Source: Pseudomonas marginalis (GTDB lineage: Bacteria > Pseudomonadota > Gammaproteobacteria > Pseudomonadales > Pseudomonadaceae). From it: a stretch of 64,000 bases of DNA. The notes beneath the pieces are model-generated. The model made no database searches, was not told where the DNA came from, and saw only the letters and a program-made list of their open reading frames with translations. Positions within the stretch are counted from its first letter, which is position 1, and every line of letters begins with the position of its first letter. The stretch lies in assembly GCF_024169655.1 (NCBI RefSeq), contig NZ_JALJWV010000001.1:439001-503000 (forward strand). Direction: 5' to 3'. Below, piece by piece: positions 1 through 13,135 of the stretch. A program made the translations under genes and the position numbers.

Positions 1-3
1 GCC

Positions 4-1281
4 ATGAATAGAACTCTCTACAGCTGTCTGTTTTACCTGGCGCTGCCGTTGGTGGCTTTACGTCTGTGGCTGCGTGCGCGCAAGGCGCCAGCCTATGCCA
101 AACGCGTGGGCGAGCGGTTTTCCTACGGCTTGCCGCTGATGCAGCCGGGCGGGATCTGGGTGCATGCCGTGTCGGTGGGCGAAAGCATCGCCGCCGCGCC
201 GATGATCCGTGCCCTGCTGGCGCGTTATCCACAGCTGCCGATGACCGTCACGTGCATGACGCCGACCGGCTCCGAGCGTATCCAGGCGTTGTTCGCGAAT
301 GAGCCGCGCGTCCAGCATTGCTACTTGCCCTATGACGTGCCCTGCGCGGCCAAGCGTTTTCTCGACCGTGTACAGCCGAAACTGGCCGTGATCATGGAGA
401 CCGAACTGTGGCCCAACCATATCCACGCCTGCGCCCAACGCGGGATTCCGGTGGCGCTGGCCAATGCGCGGTTGTCGGCACGTTCGGCCAAGGGCTATGC
501 ACGTTTCGCCAAACTGACGGGGCCGATGCTGGCAGAAATGAGCCTGTTTGCCGTGCAGACCGAGACCGAGGCCGAGCGTTTTCGCAGCCTGGGCGCGCGG
601 CCGGACACGGTGCAAGTGACCGGCTCGATCAAGTTCGACCTGACCATCGACCCCGAGCTACTGGCGCGCGCGGCCGCGTTGCGCGAGCAGTGGGGTGCCA
701 GCGAGCGCCCGGTGTGGATCGCCGCCAGCACCCACGAGGGCGAAGATGCGGTGGTGCTGGCGGCCCATCGCCGACTGCTCGCCAGCTACCCCAATGCGCT
801 GCTGATTCTGGTGCCGCGCCATCAGGAACGCTTCGGCCCGATGTTTGAGTTGAGCACGCAACAGGGTTTTGCCACGGTACGCCGCTCCACCGGAGAACCC
901 GTCACCACGCACACTTCGGTGCTGCTCGGCGACACCATGGGCGAGTTGCTGTTTCTGTATGCCTTGGCCGACAGCGCGTTCGTGGGTGGCAGCCTGGTGG
1001 CGACCGGCGGGCATAACCCGCTGGAACCGGCGGCGTTGGGCAAGCCGGTGATCATGGGGCCGCACCGGTTCAACTTCCTCGAAATCAGCGCGATGCTGCG
1101 CGACGCCGGGGCCTTGTGTGAGGTGGATGACGCCGAAGGCTTGGCCGAGGCCGTGCGCCAGCTGTTCGAGCTGCCGCAGGATGCCCAGCGGATGGCGCAG
1201 GCGGGGCTCAAGGTGATGCAAGCCAACCAGGGCGCGCTAACCCGTTTACTGGATGGCCTGGATAGGCTGATAACGCACTAA
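4..1281 (+). CDS. waaA: 3-deoxy-D-manno-octulosonic acid (Kdo) transferase
   Basis: Transfers Kdo from CMP-Kdo to lipid A precursor at the cytoplasmic face of the inner membrane, an essential step of LPS core synthesis. The 425-residue product has the usual family length. An N-terminal hydrophobic anchor (about residues 5-22) is followed by a GT-B glycosyltransferase fold. The VSVGE motif puts the family's catalytic Glu at residue 60, and a C-terminal GGSLVATGGHNPLEPAALG segment forms the donor site. The ATG lies 3 bases into the window, so its upstream signals are not visible. It ends directly in a REP hairpin and converges with the tolC-like gene. Confidence 0.97.
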   Translation: MNRTLYSCLFYLALPLVALRLWLRARKAPAYAKRVGERFSYGLPLMQPGGIWVHAVSVGESIAAAPMIRALLARYPQLPMTVTCMTPTGSERIQALFANEPRVQHCYLPYDVPCAAKRFLDRVQPKLAVIMETELWPNHIHACAQRGIPVALANARLSARSAKGYARFAKLTGPMLAEMSLFAVQTETEAERFRSLGARPDTVQVTGSIKFDLTIDPELLARAAALREQWGASERPVWIAASTHEGEDAVVLAAHRRLLASYPNALLILVPRHQERFGPMFELSTQQGFATVRRSTGEPVTTHTSVLLGDTMGELLFLYALADSAFVGGSLVATGGHNPLEPAALGKPVIMGPHRFNFLEISAMLRDAGALCEVDDAEGLAEAVRQLFELPQDAQRMAQAGLKVMQANQGALTRLLDGLDRLITH

Positions 1282-1312
1282 ATGTGGGAGGGGGCTTGCC
1301 CCCTCTCACATT
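1281..1312. repeat. REP palindrome between waaA and tolC
   Basis: A near-perfect inverted repeat with arms of the GTGGGAGGGGGC / GCCCCCTCTCACA type starts at the last base of waaA. It reaches the stop codon of the convergent tolC-like gene. It is a single copy of the REP family found throughout this window and could also act as a bidirectional terminator. Confidence 0.85.
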
Positions 1313-2750
1313 AGTAGCCAGGTCGGGCCTTCAACTGCTCGGAGGCGGCCTTGGCCAGGTCCGGCGGCAGGAAGTCGCGGTCCGGGTTGTAGTCGGCCTT
1401 GAGATAGCGCTCCAGGTCCTGCAGATCTCCTGGGTTCAACGTGCCCGCTGCCTGCTTCAAGCGCAGGTTGTCGAGGATGTAGTCGTAGCGGCTGTTGTTG
1501 TAGTTGCGCACCGACGCATAGAGCTGGCGCTGGGCGTCGAGCACGTCGACGATATTGCGCGTCCCCACCTGATAACCGATTTCCGTGGCTTCCACCGCGC
1601 TCTGGTTGGAGATGATCGACTGGCGGCGTGCCTGGACCTGCTCCACGTCGGTGTTGACCGCACGGTGCAGGTTGCGCGTGTTTTCCACCACCTGGCGGCG
1701 CAGGCCTTCGCGTTGCTGCTCGGTCTGGCCCAGGCGCGAATACGATTCGCGCACTTGCGAGCTGGTCAGGCCACCGCTGTACAGCGGGATATTCAGGCGC
1801 AGGCCAATGGTGCGTTGCGAGACATCGCCGCCATAAGGCGTGCCGAAGGCATTCGGGTTGCTGAAGCCGAGCGCGTCGTTATCGCCCTTTTCATACTGCG
1901 CCACGGCGTCCAGAGTCGGCGCATGCCCGGCCTTGCGCTGCTTGAGGGTTTCCTCGGCCGCGGTGACCGCGTAGTTGCTGGCGAGCAGGTTCAGGTTCTG
2001 GCGGCCGGCGGTTTCGACCCAGGCCTTGGCGTCGTTCGGCAGCGGTGCCAGCACCGGCAGTGTATGCACAATGCCCTGGATCGAGTTGTATTGGCGGTTG
2101 GTCAGCGTGATCAGCGCTTCGAAGGCGTCATCCACCTGGCGTTGCGCGACGATCCGGTTGGCTCGCGCGGTGTCGTAGCTGGCCTGGGATTGCAGCACGT
2201 CGGTCTTGTCCGACAGGCCCACGTCGAAGCGCTCGTTGGACTGGTCGAGCTGGCGCTTGAATGCGTTTTCTTCGGCCTTGGTGGAGGCCAGGTTGTCCTG
2301 GGCACGCAGCACGGCGAAGTAGTTCTCGGCGCTTTGCAGGATCAGGTTCTGTTCGGTGGCCGAGAGTTGCAGCGCAGCCTGTTCGTTGACAGCTTCGGCG
2401 GCTTGCAACTGGAACCAGCGATCGGCGCGGAACAAGGGTTGGCTCAAGGTCGCGCGCCAGGAATGCGCATCGCGGTTGGCGGTGGCGGCCGGGGTGTCGA
2501 TCTGGGTGCGCGAATTGTTGATATCGGCACCGGCCGACAGGTTGGGCAGCAAGCCTGCGCGGGCCTGGGGCACCACTTCTTTTTGCGCGTCGTATTGGGC
2601 GCGGGCGGCGGCCAGGTCGGCGTTGTTATTCGCCGCTTCCTGGTAAACGCTGACCAGGTCGGTTCTGGCGGACAAGGGCGCTTCAGCTGCCCAGACCATT
2701 CCGTTGGTCGCACAAGACACGGCAAGAGCCAGTGAAAGTTTGCGCAGCAT
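1311..2750 (-). CDS. tolC: TolC family outer membrane efflux channel
   Basis: Outer-membrane, periplasm-spanning channel that pairs with tripartite RND/ABC/MFS efflux pumps or type I secretion systems. The 479-residue product has an N-terminal signal peptide (MLRKLSLALAVSC to an AWAA-type cleavage site near residue 22). Two repeated outer-membrane-efflux (OEP) domains rich in Gln/Ala helices follow, with the family features YEKGDND and GLRLNIPLYSGG. Length fits TolC (about 480). It is convergent with waaA and divergent from the thiC leader. Which pump it serves cannot be told from here. Confidence 0.92.
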   Translation of the reverse strand: MLRKLSLALAVSCATNGMVWAAEAPLSARTDLVSVYQEAANNNADLAAARAQYDAQKEVVPQARAGLLPNLSAGADINNSRTQIDTPAATANRDAHSWRATLSQPLFRADRWFQLQAAEAVNEQAALQLSATEQNLILQSAENYFAVLRAQDNLASTKAEENAFKRQLDQSNERFDVGLSDKTDVLQSQASYDTARANRIVAQRQVDDAFEALITLTNRQYNSIQGIVHTLPVLAPLPNDAKAWVETAGRQNLNLLASNYAVTAAEETLKQRKAGHAPTLDAVAQYEKGDNDALGFSNPNAFGTPYGGDVSQRTIGLRLNIPLYSGGLTSSQVRESYSRLGQTEQQREGLRRQVVENTRNLHRAVNTDVEQVQARRQSIISNQSAVEATEIGYQVGTRNIVDVLDAQRQLYASVRNYNNSRYDYILDNLRLKQAAGTLNPGDLQDLERYLKADYNPDRDFLPPDLAKAASEQLKARPGY

Positions 2751-2911
2751 GAATTGATCCCTAGTTTTAATATTACGATGATAATTTAACGCCCAAGGCT
2801 ACGGTTGGCCATTCCTGGCGTCAAGCGTCGGGGCAGTCCCCGAGTGTAGTGGCGGTTACACGGCACAACAATCCTGCAATTGCGCCATTCATCACGCTGT
2901 TTGCTCCGTTA

Positions 2912-2940
2912 TTGGCAATTTGCCCCCACCCTGGTCTAGA
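2912..2940 (+). promoter_or_regulatory. possible sigma-70 promoter of thiC
   Basis: TTGGCA (2912-2917) and TCTAGA (2935-2940) are spaced by 17 bases just upstream of the TPP riboswitch. The -35 is good and the -10 is poor (an overlapping TAGACT fits better but at 19-base spacing). The position is right for a start site near 2947, shortly before the P1 helix. Confidence 0.3.
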
Positions 2941-2951
2941 CTGGCCGCGTT

Positions 2952-5091
<2,140 letters not shown>

Positions 5092-5120
5092 TCCGAGGTT
5101 GTAGGCGCTTTCAAGGGCCT

Positions 5121-5196
5121 TATCGGGGGCAAGCCCCCTCCCACATTTTGAATTGTGAACACATTCAAGTGTGGGAGGGGGCTTGCCCCCGATAGC
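5121..5196. repeat. REP doublet between thiC and cytX
   Basis: Two inverted REP copies (TATCGGGGGCAAGCCCCC...CCCACATT, then its mirror ending GCCCCCGATAG) flank a short AT-rich spacer and can fold into one long hairpin. They fall between two genes expected to share the TPP riboswitch, so they could stabilise the thiC message or reduce read-through into cytX. Confidence 0.9.
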
Positions 5197-5235
5197 AATC
5201 TTTCAAACAACAAATGCCCCTCAGAGACTCCATCC

Positions 5236-6525
5236 TTGAGCATTCAACCCAGCACCTATTCCCCCGACATCGCAGTGCCGACGAACAAACGCGTTTTCGG
5301 CGCCCGCGACCTCTTCTCCCTGTGGTTCTCCCTCGGCATCGGCCTGATGGTCCTGCAAACCGGCGCGCTGCTCGCGCCCGGCCTGGGCCTGGCCGGTGGG
5401 TTACTGGCGATTTTCCTCGGCACTCTGGTCGGCGTGCTGTTGCTCGCCGCCGTCGGTGTGATCGGCAGCGACACCGGGCTGTCCGCCATGGCCGCGCTCA
5501 AGCTCAGCCTCGGCGCCCAAGGCGCGAGCCTGCCGGCATTATTGAACCTGCTGCAGCTGATCGGCTGGGGCGCGTTTGAAATCATCGTCATGCGCGATGC
5601 CGCCAGCCTGTTGGGCGCGCGGGCGTTCAGCGACGGCAGCCTATTGGCCAGCCCGCTGCTGTGGACCCTGTTTTTCGGTGGCCTGGCGACCCTGCTGGCG
5701 GTCAGTGGCCCACTGACGTTCGTGCGCCAGATCCTGCGCAAATGGGGCATCTGGCTGCTGCTCGCGGCCTGCTTGTGGCTGACCTGGAACCTGTTCGCCA
5801 AGGCCGACCTCGCCACACTGTGGGCCCAGCCCGGTGATGGTTCGATGCCCTTCGCGGTGGGGTTTGATATCGCCATCGCCATGCCGCTGTCGTGGCTGCC
5901 GCTGATCGCCGATTATTCGCGCTTTGGCAAGCGCGCGAAAAGCGTGTTCGGCGGCACGGCACTGGGCTTTTTTATCGGCAATTTCTGGCTGATGAGCCTG
6001 GGCGTGGCCTACACCCTGGCGTTTGCGCCGAGCGGTGAAGTCAACGCGCTGTTGCTGGCGTTGGCCGGCGCGGGGCTGGGGATTCCGTTGTTGCTGATCC
6101 TGTTGGATGAGTCGGAAAACGCCTTTGCCGATATTCATTCGGCGGCCGTCTCCAGCGGGATTCTGTTGCGCCTGAAGGTCGAGCACCTGGCCTTGGCCAT
6201 CGGTGTGCTCTGCACGCTGATCGCCTGCTTTGCTCCGTTGGCGCAGTACCAGAACTTTCTGCTGTTGATCGGTTCGGTATTCGCGCCGCTGTTTGGCGTT
6301 GTGCTGGTCGATCATTTCATCCTGCGCCGCCGCGGCCAGGGCGTGCTCGCCACGCTACGCTGGACGGCGCTGCTGGCCTGGCTGGGTGGCATCGGCACCT
6401 ACCACCTGCTGGCCAACCTGTATCCGGATATCGGCGCGACCCTGCCGGCACTGGTGCTGGCAGGGCTGTTGCAGTTCATTCTCGGGCGCGCCTTCAACGG
6501 CGTGCGGGCACCCGCTCAGGCTTGA
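5236..6525 (+). CDS. cytX: hydroxymethylpyrimidine transporter CytX (NCS1 family)
   Basis: Nucleobase:cation symporter-1 family permease of the inner membrane, expected to import the thiamine pyrimidine moiety. The chain is almost wholly hydrophobic with about 12 membrane segments, and opens with the family stretch RVFGARDLFSLWFSLGIG. I chose a TTG start at 5236 (reads MSIQPSTY..., 429 residues). The ATG at 5155 in the same frame lies inside the REP repeat and would encode junk. Position behind thiC and its TPP riboswitch supports the thiamine role. Its 3' end overlaps the convergent lipoprotein gene by 32 bases. Confidence 0.9.
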   Translation: MSIQPSTYSPDIAVPTNKRVFGARDLFSLWFSLGIGLMVLQTGALLAPGLGLAGGLLAIFLGTLVGVLLLAAVGVIGSDTGLSAMAALKLSLGAQGASLPALLNLLQLIGWGAFEIIVMRDAASLLGARAFSDGSLLASPLLWTLFFGGLATLLAVSGPLTFVRQILRKWGIWLLLAACLWLTWNLFAKADLATLWAQPGDGSMPFAVGFDIAIAMPLSWLPLIADYSRFGKRAKSVFGGTALGFFIGNFWLMSLGVAYTLAFAPSGEVNALLLALAGAGLGIPLLLILLDESENAFADIHSAAVSSGILLRLKVEHLALAIGVLCTLIACFAPLAQYQNFLLLIGSVFAPLFGVVLVDHFILRRRGQGVLATLRWTALLAWLGGIGTYHLLANLYPDIGATLPALVLAGLLQFILGRAFNGVRAPAQA

Positions 6526-7240
6526 TGATGCCTTCCAGGCGCGAGTAAGGAATCTGCAGCTCGACATGCCCCAGGGCATACGGCGCGATCGTGGTGGTGG
6601 GGTACTTGAGGGTCACGCCACCGGAAGTCAGCGCCACGTTCGGGGTTTTCTGGAACGGGTAGCTCTTGACGAATTCCGGCTCCAGGCTCAGGCGGGTGCT
6701 GATCAGCCAGCTGTTGTGTGCGACCTGGGCGGCTTTCCAGAAGGCCTCTTCCTTGCCGGGCAGCAGCATGTCGCTCAGCGAAAGGGCTTTTTGCTGCTGG
6801 CGCGAATAGTTGATGAAGGCGCGGCCCGGTTCGCCGTGGGTGGCGCCCTGGTCCAGGTAGCTGGACAGTTCGATGATCACCAAGCCGTCATGCTGCTCAC
6901 GTACCTTGGCCTGCAAGTACATGCTGTTGCGTGGTGCGGCGGTGCTCAGGAACTGCTCGCGGTAGGTCGCCAGGCTCGACGGCAGCGGGTCGCTCGACCG
7001 GGTGCGGGTCATTTCCAGCAGGCGTTGTTCGATCAGCGCGTCGAGCCTGGGCTCCTTGGCAAAATGCACGGTGTCGATATTCACCAGCGGGCAATCGGCG
7101 TTGGCGCAGTCCGGCTTGCTTTGCTCGCTGGCGTCGCGGGTGGCTTCCAGCGGGGTGCTGTAGTTCGGTTGGAACAGGCTCTGGCAGGCGCCGAGGGTCA
7201 AGGCGATACACGCCATGGAGGCGATTTTTAAAAGCGACAT
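6494..7240 (-). CDS. RsiV-like lipoprotein (DUF3298 family)
   Basis: A 248-residue predicted lipoprotein. Its signal sequence ends in the lipobox LGAC (Cys19), so it should be lipidated and anchored in the envelope. The remainder is a soluble periplasmic domain resembling the DUF3298/DUF4163 fold of RsiV, with the pattern YSRQQQKALSLSDML and a C-terminal VALTSGGVTLKYPTTTIAPYA-like strand region. No sigma-factor gene lies beside it, so an anti-sigma role is not supported. It is convergent with and overlaps cytX. Confidence 0.75.
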   Translation of the reverse strand: MSLLKIASMACIALTLGACQSLFQPNYSTPLEATRDASEQSKPDCANADCPLVNIDTVHFAKEPRLDALIEQRLLEMTRTRSSDPLPSSLATYREQFLSTAAPRNSMYLQAKVREQHDGLVIIELSSYLDQGATHGEPGRAFINYSRQQQKALSLSDMLLPGKEEAFWKAAQVAHNSWLISTRLSLEPEFVKSYPFQKTPNVALTSGGVTLKYPTTTIAPYALGHVELQIPYSRLEGIIKPERVPARR

Positions 7241-7432
7241 GTAGGGTCTTCGTCCGTCGATAAGCGCGAAATTTATGGAGCTTCGACTACCGGCATGGCA
7301 GTCAGTTCGCCACTAAGCTGATTAGAGTGAGTTTGACGCCCGCCGTCTATCCCGGCAACCGGAAAGGGGCTGCGCCAACGGGCGAGAGCGCGTTAGGATG
7401 GCGCGAATTGCACGGGCATAACGAGGAAGGAT

Positions 7433-8050
7433 ATGACGGACATCGCGAAATCCACGCCGAGCACGATTGAGATCGTTCAGCGCGACAATGCCTACCAGGG
7501 TTTCTACAAGCTCGATCGTGTGCAACTGCGCCACGAAAAATTCGACGGTGGCATGAGCCGGGTGATCAACCGCGAAGTCTTCGTGCGGCATGACGCCGTG
7601 TGCGTGCTGCCCTATGACCCGCAGCGCGATGAAGTGGTGCTGATCGAGCAGTTTCGCGTCGGCGCCATGGGCCGTACCGCTAACCCGTGGCTGGTGGAAA
7701 TGGTCGCCGGCCTGATCGATAAGGATGAAGAACCGGAGGAGGTTGCACACCGCGAAGCCGAAGAGGAAGCTGGGCTGACATTCTCCGCACTGTGGCCGAT
7801 CACTCAATATTTTCCTTCGCCCGGTGGCAGTACCGAATTCGTCCACTTGTACCTGGGGCGTTGCGACAGTTCGGGCGCCGGTGGCGTCCATGGACTGGAA
7901 GAAGAAGCAGAAGATATCCGCGTCAGCACCTGGGCTTTCGAAGACGCCTTGCAAGCGGTGCGGGATGGTCGGATATCCAATGCGCCCAGCATTATTGCCT
8001 TGCAATGGCTAGCGCTCAATCGCGCGGAAGTGAGGGGGTTATGGCAGTAA
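7433..8050 (+). CDS. nudF: ADP-ribose pyrophosphatase (Nudix)
   Basis: Hydrolyses ADP-ribose to AMP and ribose 5-phosphate, removing a reactive NAD breakdown product. The 205-residue protein carries a complete Nudix box at about 93-115, including R107-E108 and E111-E112-x-G114. The start ATG at 7433 has a GAGGAAGG ribosome site just upstream. It is first in nudF-yqiB-cpdA-yqiA-parE, an order also found in E. coli. It overlaps the next gene by 10 bases, which implies translational coupling. Confidence 0.96.
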   Translation: MTDIAKSTPSTIEIVQRDNAYQGFYKLDRVQLRHEKFDGGMSRVINREVFVRHDAVCVLPYDPQRDEVVLIEQFRVGAMGRTANPWLVEMVAGLIDKDEEPEEVAHREAEEEAGLTFSALWPITQYFPSPGGSTEFVHLYLGRCDSSGAGGVHGLEEEAEDIRVSTWAFEDALQAVRDGRISNAPSIIALQWLALNRAEVRGLWQ

Positions 8051-8490
8051 AGGCACGGGAACGATACCGGGTTGACCTGATCGGGCTGCAAGCCGCCTGC
8101 GAGGCCAACTATGCGCGGCTGATGCGCCTGCTGCCGGACATGCGCCACGCCCCCGAGGCGCGGCGCATCGCCGTGACCCATGGCGACCAGATGCTCGGCG
8201 TGCTGACCCTGGAAGTCATCGTCAATTGCCCCTACACCACCACCCTGCGCGTGCGTCAGGAACACAGCCTGCCGTGGCTGCCGGTGCCGCAACTGGAAGT
8301 ACAGGTGTACCACGATGCGCGAATGGCCGAAGTCATCAGCGCCGAACATGCGCGACGCTTTCGCAGCATCTATCCTTACCCGAATGTGTTCATGCACCAG
8401 CCCGATGAGAAAGCACAACTCAATGTGTTCCTCGGTGAATGGTTGAGCCACTGCCTGGCCCTGGGCCATGAGTTCGCAGCCGTGCGGTAG
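8041..8490 (+). CDS. yqiB: DUF1249 family protein (YqiB)
   Basis: A 149-residue soluble protein of the DUF1249 family, whose biochemical role is unknown. The ATG at 8041 lies inside the end of nudF (which stops at 8050). A longer open frame upstream in this phase overlaps nudF coding sequence and is not needed. Features seen are an Arg-rich N terminus (RERYRVDLIGLQAACEANY) and a C-terminal YPNVFMHQPDEKAQLNVFLGEWL segment. Conserved position between nudF and cpdA supports the call. Confidence 0.9.
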   Translation: MAVKARERYRVDLIGLQAACEANYARLMRLLPDMRHAPEARRIAVTHGDQMLGVLTLEVIVNCPYTTTLRVRQEHSLPWLPVPQLEVQVYHDARMAEVISAEHARRFRSIYPYPNVFMHQPDEKAQLNVFLGEWLSHCLALGHEFAAVR

Positions 8491-8588
8491 ATGTGAACTG
8501 CGTCTGCTTCCTTGGGTTTCCTCTTTGTGTCCTGCCCCAGCATAATCGCGCCACACGTCCATTCCTGTGATTGCCTTGGGAGAGCGCC

Positions 8589-9404
8589 TTGCCTCGCGTA
8601 TCCACCGTGACCCCCGATGCACCGGCGTTGCTGGTGCAGTTGTCCGACAGCCACCTGTTTGCCGAGGCCGACGCCACGCTGGTGGGCATGAACACCCGCG
8701 AAAGTTTGCAACGGGTGATCGACCTCGTGCGCGAGCAGCAGCCCCGGGTCGACTTGCTGCTGGCCACGGGGGACTTGTCCCAAGACGGTACGCTGGCCTC
8801 CTATCAGCACTTTCGTGAGATGACAGCGTTATTGGGTGTCCCGACGCGCTGGATTCCCGGCAACCACGACGAGCCGCAGATCATGGCCCACGCCGCCCTG
8901 CACAGCGACTTGCTGGAACCCGTGGTCGACATTGGCAATTGGCGCATTACCTTGCTGGACTCCGCCGTACCCGGTTCGGTGCCCGGTTATCTGCAGGACA
9001 GCCAACTGCAACTGCTGGCCCAAGCCTTGAGCGAAGCGCCGCACCGCCATCATCTGGTGTGTTTCCACCATCATCCGGTGCCCATCGGGTGTGCGTGGAT
9101 GGAACCCATCGGCCTGCGCAACCCCGAGGCGCTGTTTGCCGTCCTGGACCGTTTCCCCCAGGTCCGGGCCGTGCTTTGGGGCCATGTACACCAGGAGATC
9201 GACCGCGAGCGCAACGGCGTGCGCTTGCTGGCCTCGCCGTCTACCTGCATCCAGTTCGCGCCGGGCAGCGAAGACTTCAACGTCAGTACCGAGGCGCCAG
9301 GCTATCGCTGGCTGCGCCTGCATGCCGACGGGCGGTTGGAGACTGGCGTCGAGCGGGTCAAAGGCTTTGCTTTTACCGTGGATTACGCCAGCAACGGCTA
9401 TTAA
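8589..9404 (+). CDS. cpdA: 3',5'-cyclic-AMP phosphodiesterase
   Basis: Class III cAMP phosphodiesterase that sets intracellular cAMP and so the activity of Vfr/CRP-type regulators. The calcineurin-like metal-binding motifs run in order: DSH (Asp20/His22), TGDLSQD, GNHDEP, CFHHHPVP and GHVHQE. I prefer the TTG at 8589 (271 residues), which has GGGAGAG a few bases ahead. An in-frame ATG at 8571 would add six residues and lacks a good site. It is third in the nudF-parE group. Confidence 0.94.
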   Translation: MPRVSTVTPDAPALLVQLSDSHLFAEADATLVGMNTRESLQRVIDLVREQQPRVDLLLATGDLSQDGTLASYQHFREMTALLGVPTRWIPGNHDEPQIMAHAALHSDLLEPVVDIGNWRITLLDSAVPGSVPGYLQDSQLQLLAQALSEAPHRHHLVCFHHHPVPIGCAWMEPIGLRNPEALFAVLDRFPQVRAVLWGHVHQEIDRERNGVRLLASPSTCIQFAPGSEDFNVSTEAPGYRWLRLHADGRLETGVERVKGFAFTVDYASNGY

Positions 9405-9405
9405 A

Positions 9406-9420
9406 GGTGGGAGGGGGCTG
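9406..9420. repeat. truncated REP remnant
   Basis: GGTGGGAGGGGGCTG directly after the cpdA stop matches one arm of the local REP element. The second arm is lost. It probably marks a decayed copy. Confidence 0.55.
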
Positions 9421-9499
9421 CCGTGACTGGAAGACAGGGGACTCGCCACCCCGATCCCTGTAAACTGCGCCTTTTTGGCGCAAGCACGGAGAGCCCGGC

Positions 9500-10108
9500 A
9501 TGTCCGCTTCGATCCTGTATATCCACGGTTTCAACAGCGCGCCTGCGTCCAACAAGGCCAGCCAGTTGATCGGTGTGATGGACGCCCTCGGCCTGGCCGA
9601 GCAGTTGCGCGTGCCGGCCCTGCATCACCATCCCCGTCAGGCGATTCCTCAATTGGAGGCGGCCATCGCGGAACTGGGGCGGCCACTGCTGGTCGGCAGC
9701 TCCCTCGGCGGCTACTATGCAACCCATCTTGCTGAACGCCATGGCCTCAAGGCGCTGCTGGTCAACCCGGCGGTCAGCCCCCATCGGATGTTCGACGGTT
9801 ACCTGGGCACGCAGAAGAACCTCTACACCGATGAAACCTGGGAACTGACCCACGATCACGTCACGGCGCTGGCCGAGCTGGAAGTCCCGGCACCCCAGGA
9901 CGCCGCGCGTTATCAGGTGTGGTTGCAGACCGGGGACGAAACCCTGGATTATCGCCTCGCCCAGCAGTATTACCGGGCCTGTGCCTTGCGCATCCAGGCC
10001 GGTGGCGACCACGGTTACCAGGGCTTTGCCCGGCAGTTGCCGGCGCTGTTGAGCTTTGCCGGCATTGGCGCCGATCAGTATCAATCCTTCGATTTCGCGG
10101 CACTGTAA
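9500..10108 (+). CDS. yqiA: YqiA/YcfP family alpha/beta-fold esterase
   Basis: Small (202-residue) alpha/beta hydrolase. HGFNSAP near the N terminus forms the oxyanion-hole region. GSSLGG (66-71) provides the GxSxG nucleophile elbow with Ser68, and a GGDHGYQGF segment near the C terminus carries the likely catalytic His. E. coli YqiA cleaves short acyl esters in vitro, but its physiological substrate is unknown. It lies between cpdA and parE as in many gammaproteobacteria, with 54 bases to parE. Confidence 0.92.
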   Translation: MSASILYIHGFNSAPASNKASQLIGVMDALGLAEQLRVPALHHHPRQAIPQLEAAIAELGRPLLVGSSLGGYYATHLAERHGLKALLVNPAVSPHRMFDGYLGTQKNLYTDETWELTHDHVTALAELEVPAPQDAARYQVWLQTGDETLDYRLAQQYYRACALRIQAGGDHGYQGFARQLPALLSFAGIGADQYQSFDFAAL

Positions 10109-10138
10109 TTGCCTTGCAAATCCCAGGTTACTTTTTAA

Positions 10139-12066
<1,928 letters not shown>

Positions 12067-12067
<1 letters not shown>

Positions 12068-13062
12068 TGCGCACAGGTTTCGCCCTGGCGATCCTGATGT
12101 TGAGCGGGTTGGCGGCCACCCAGGTGGTCGCCGCGCCCGTGGCTGAGCTCAAACTGGTGTCCGAACACCCGGTGGACGGCATGCGCGGCGGTAACCTGTC
12201 GGGCCTGGCCTTGTGTGGCAAAGAATTGTGGACGGTTTCCGACCGCGACGACGACCAGATCTACCGCCTGGATATCAGCGCGCCGACCTGGCGGGCCGAA
12301 ACGCTGAAGATCGACGTGCCGCCGGTGCCTGACTCCGGCCTGCCGTGGGGGCTGCGTTCGCGCACCAAGGCCGCGTCGCTGATTCGCGGTGGCGACCTGG
12401 ATTTTGAAGGCATCAGTTGCGATGCCGCCGGTAACCGCTACGTGGTCAGCGAAGCCCATGCGGCGGTGCTGAAAGTACCGGCGAGCGGTGCGCCCGAGTG
12501 GTTGAAGATCGCCCCCGGCATGGTGCGTGAAGCCCGCGCCAGCGGTATGTTGCTGCATTTCAATGCGTTGTTCGAAGGCCTGGCGGTGAACCCCGAAGGC
12601 AATCAGATCTGGCTGGCGGCGGAGCGTGAGCGGCGCGGCCTGATCTCCATCAAGCGCCCGCAAAGCCTGTGGGATTGCGACGGCGCGTGCGTGCTGTTGA
12701 GCGAGGCCGGCCAGGAAGTGCAGCCGGCGCAGTTCCCCAACGCCAAGGCGGTGTCCAAGGACTTTTCCGACCTGGCGCTGTTCAACGGCAAGTTGTTTAC
12801 CCTGGAGCGCAATGCGTTTCAGATTTGTCGGCGCGATGCGATCACCGCCAAGGTCGAGCTGTGCTGGTCGTTTGCTGACGAAACCCTGACGCCCGAGCGG
12901 CGCTACGCCCAGTCGTATGGCCTGGCCGAAGCCCTGGTGCTGGACGCAGACGGTGCCTGGTTGGGCATCGACAATAATTTAGGCGCCCGTGCCGATGGCG
13001 AGAAACGCCCGGTGGTCTATCGTTTCGCCGCCCCCGCCGGTGGCTGGAGCGCTCAGCCATGA
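12067..13062 (+). CDS. exported esterase-like/phytase-like beta-propeller protein
   Basis: A 331-residue protein with a Sec-type signal peptide (MRTGFALAILMLSGLAATQVVAA) and a body resembling the 'esterase-like activity of phytase' family. Recognisable segments are LSGLALCGKELWTVSDRDDDQIYRLD, GGDLDFEGI and FEGLAVNPEGNQIWLAAERER (given in short pieces of the propeller blades). It is likely periplasmic and its substrate is unknown. The ATG overlaps the parE stop (TGATG), so it is translated with parE and sits between parE and parC as in other pseudomonads. Confidence 0.82.
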
Positions 13063-13086
13063 GTCACCCCTGTTTTGAATTGACCC

Positions 13087-13111
13087 GGCGCCGCGGCATT
13101 TCCGCGGCGCC
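13087..13111. other. 10-bp GC-rich hairpin ahead of parC
   Basis: GGCGCCGCGG (13087-13096) pairs perfectly with CCGCGGCGCC (13102-13111) around a five-base loop, 15 bases before the GATGAGG ribosome site of parC. There is no U-tract, so it is not a standard terminator. It could pause transcription or influence parC translation. Confidence 0.7.
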
Positions 13112-13135
13112 TTACCAAACAATGATGAGGCCCGC

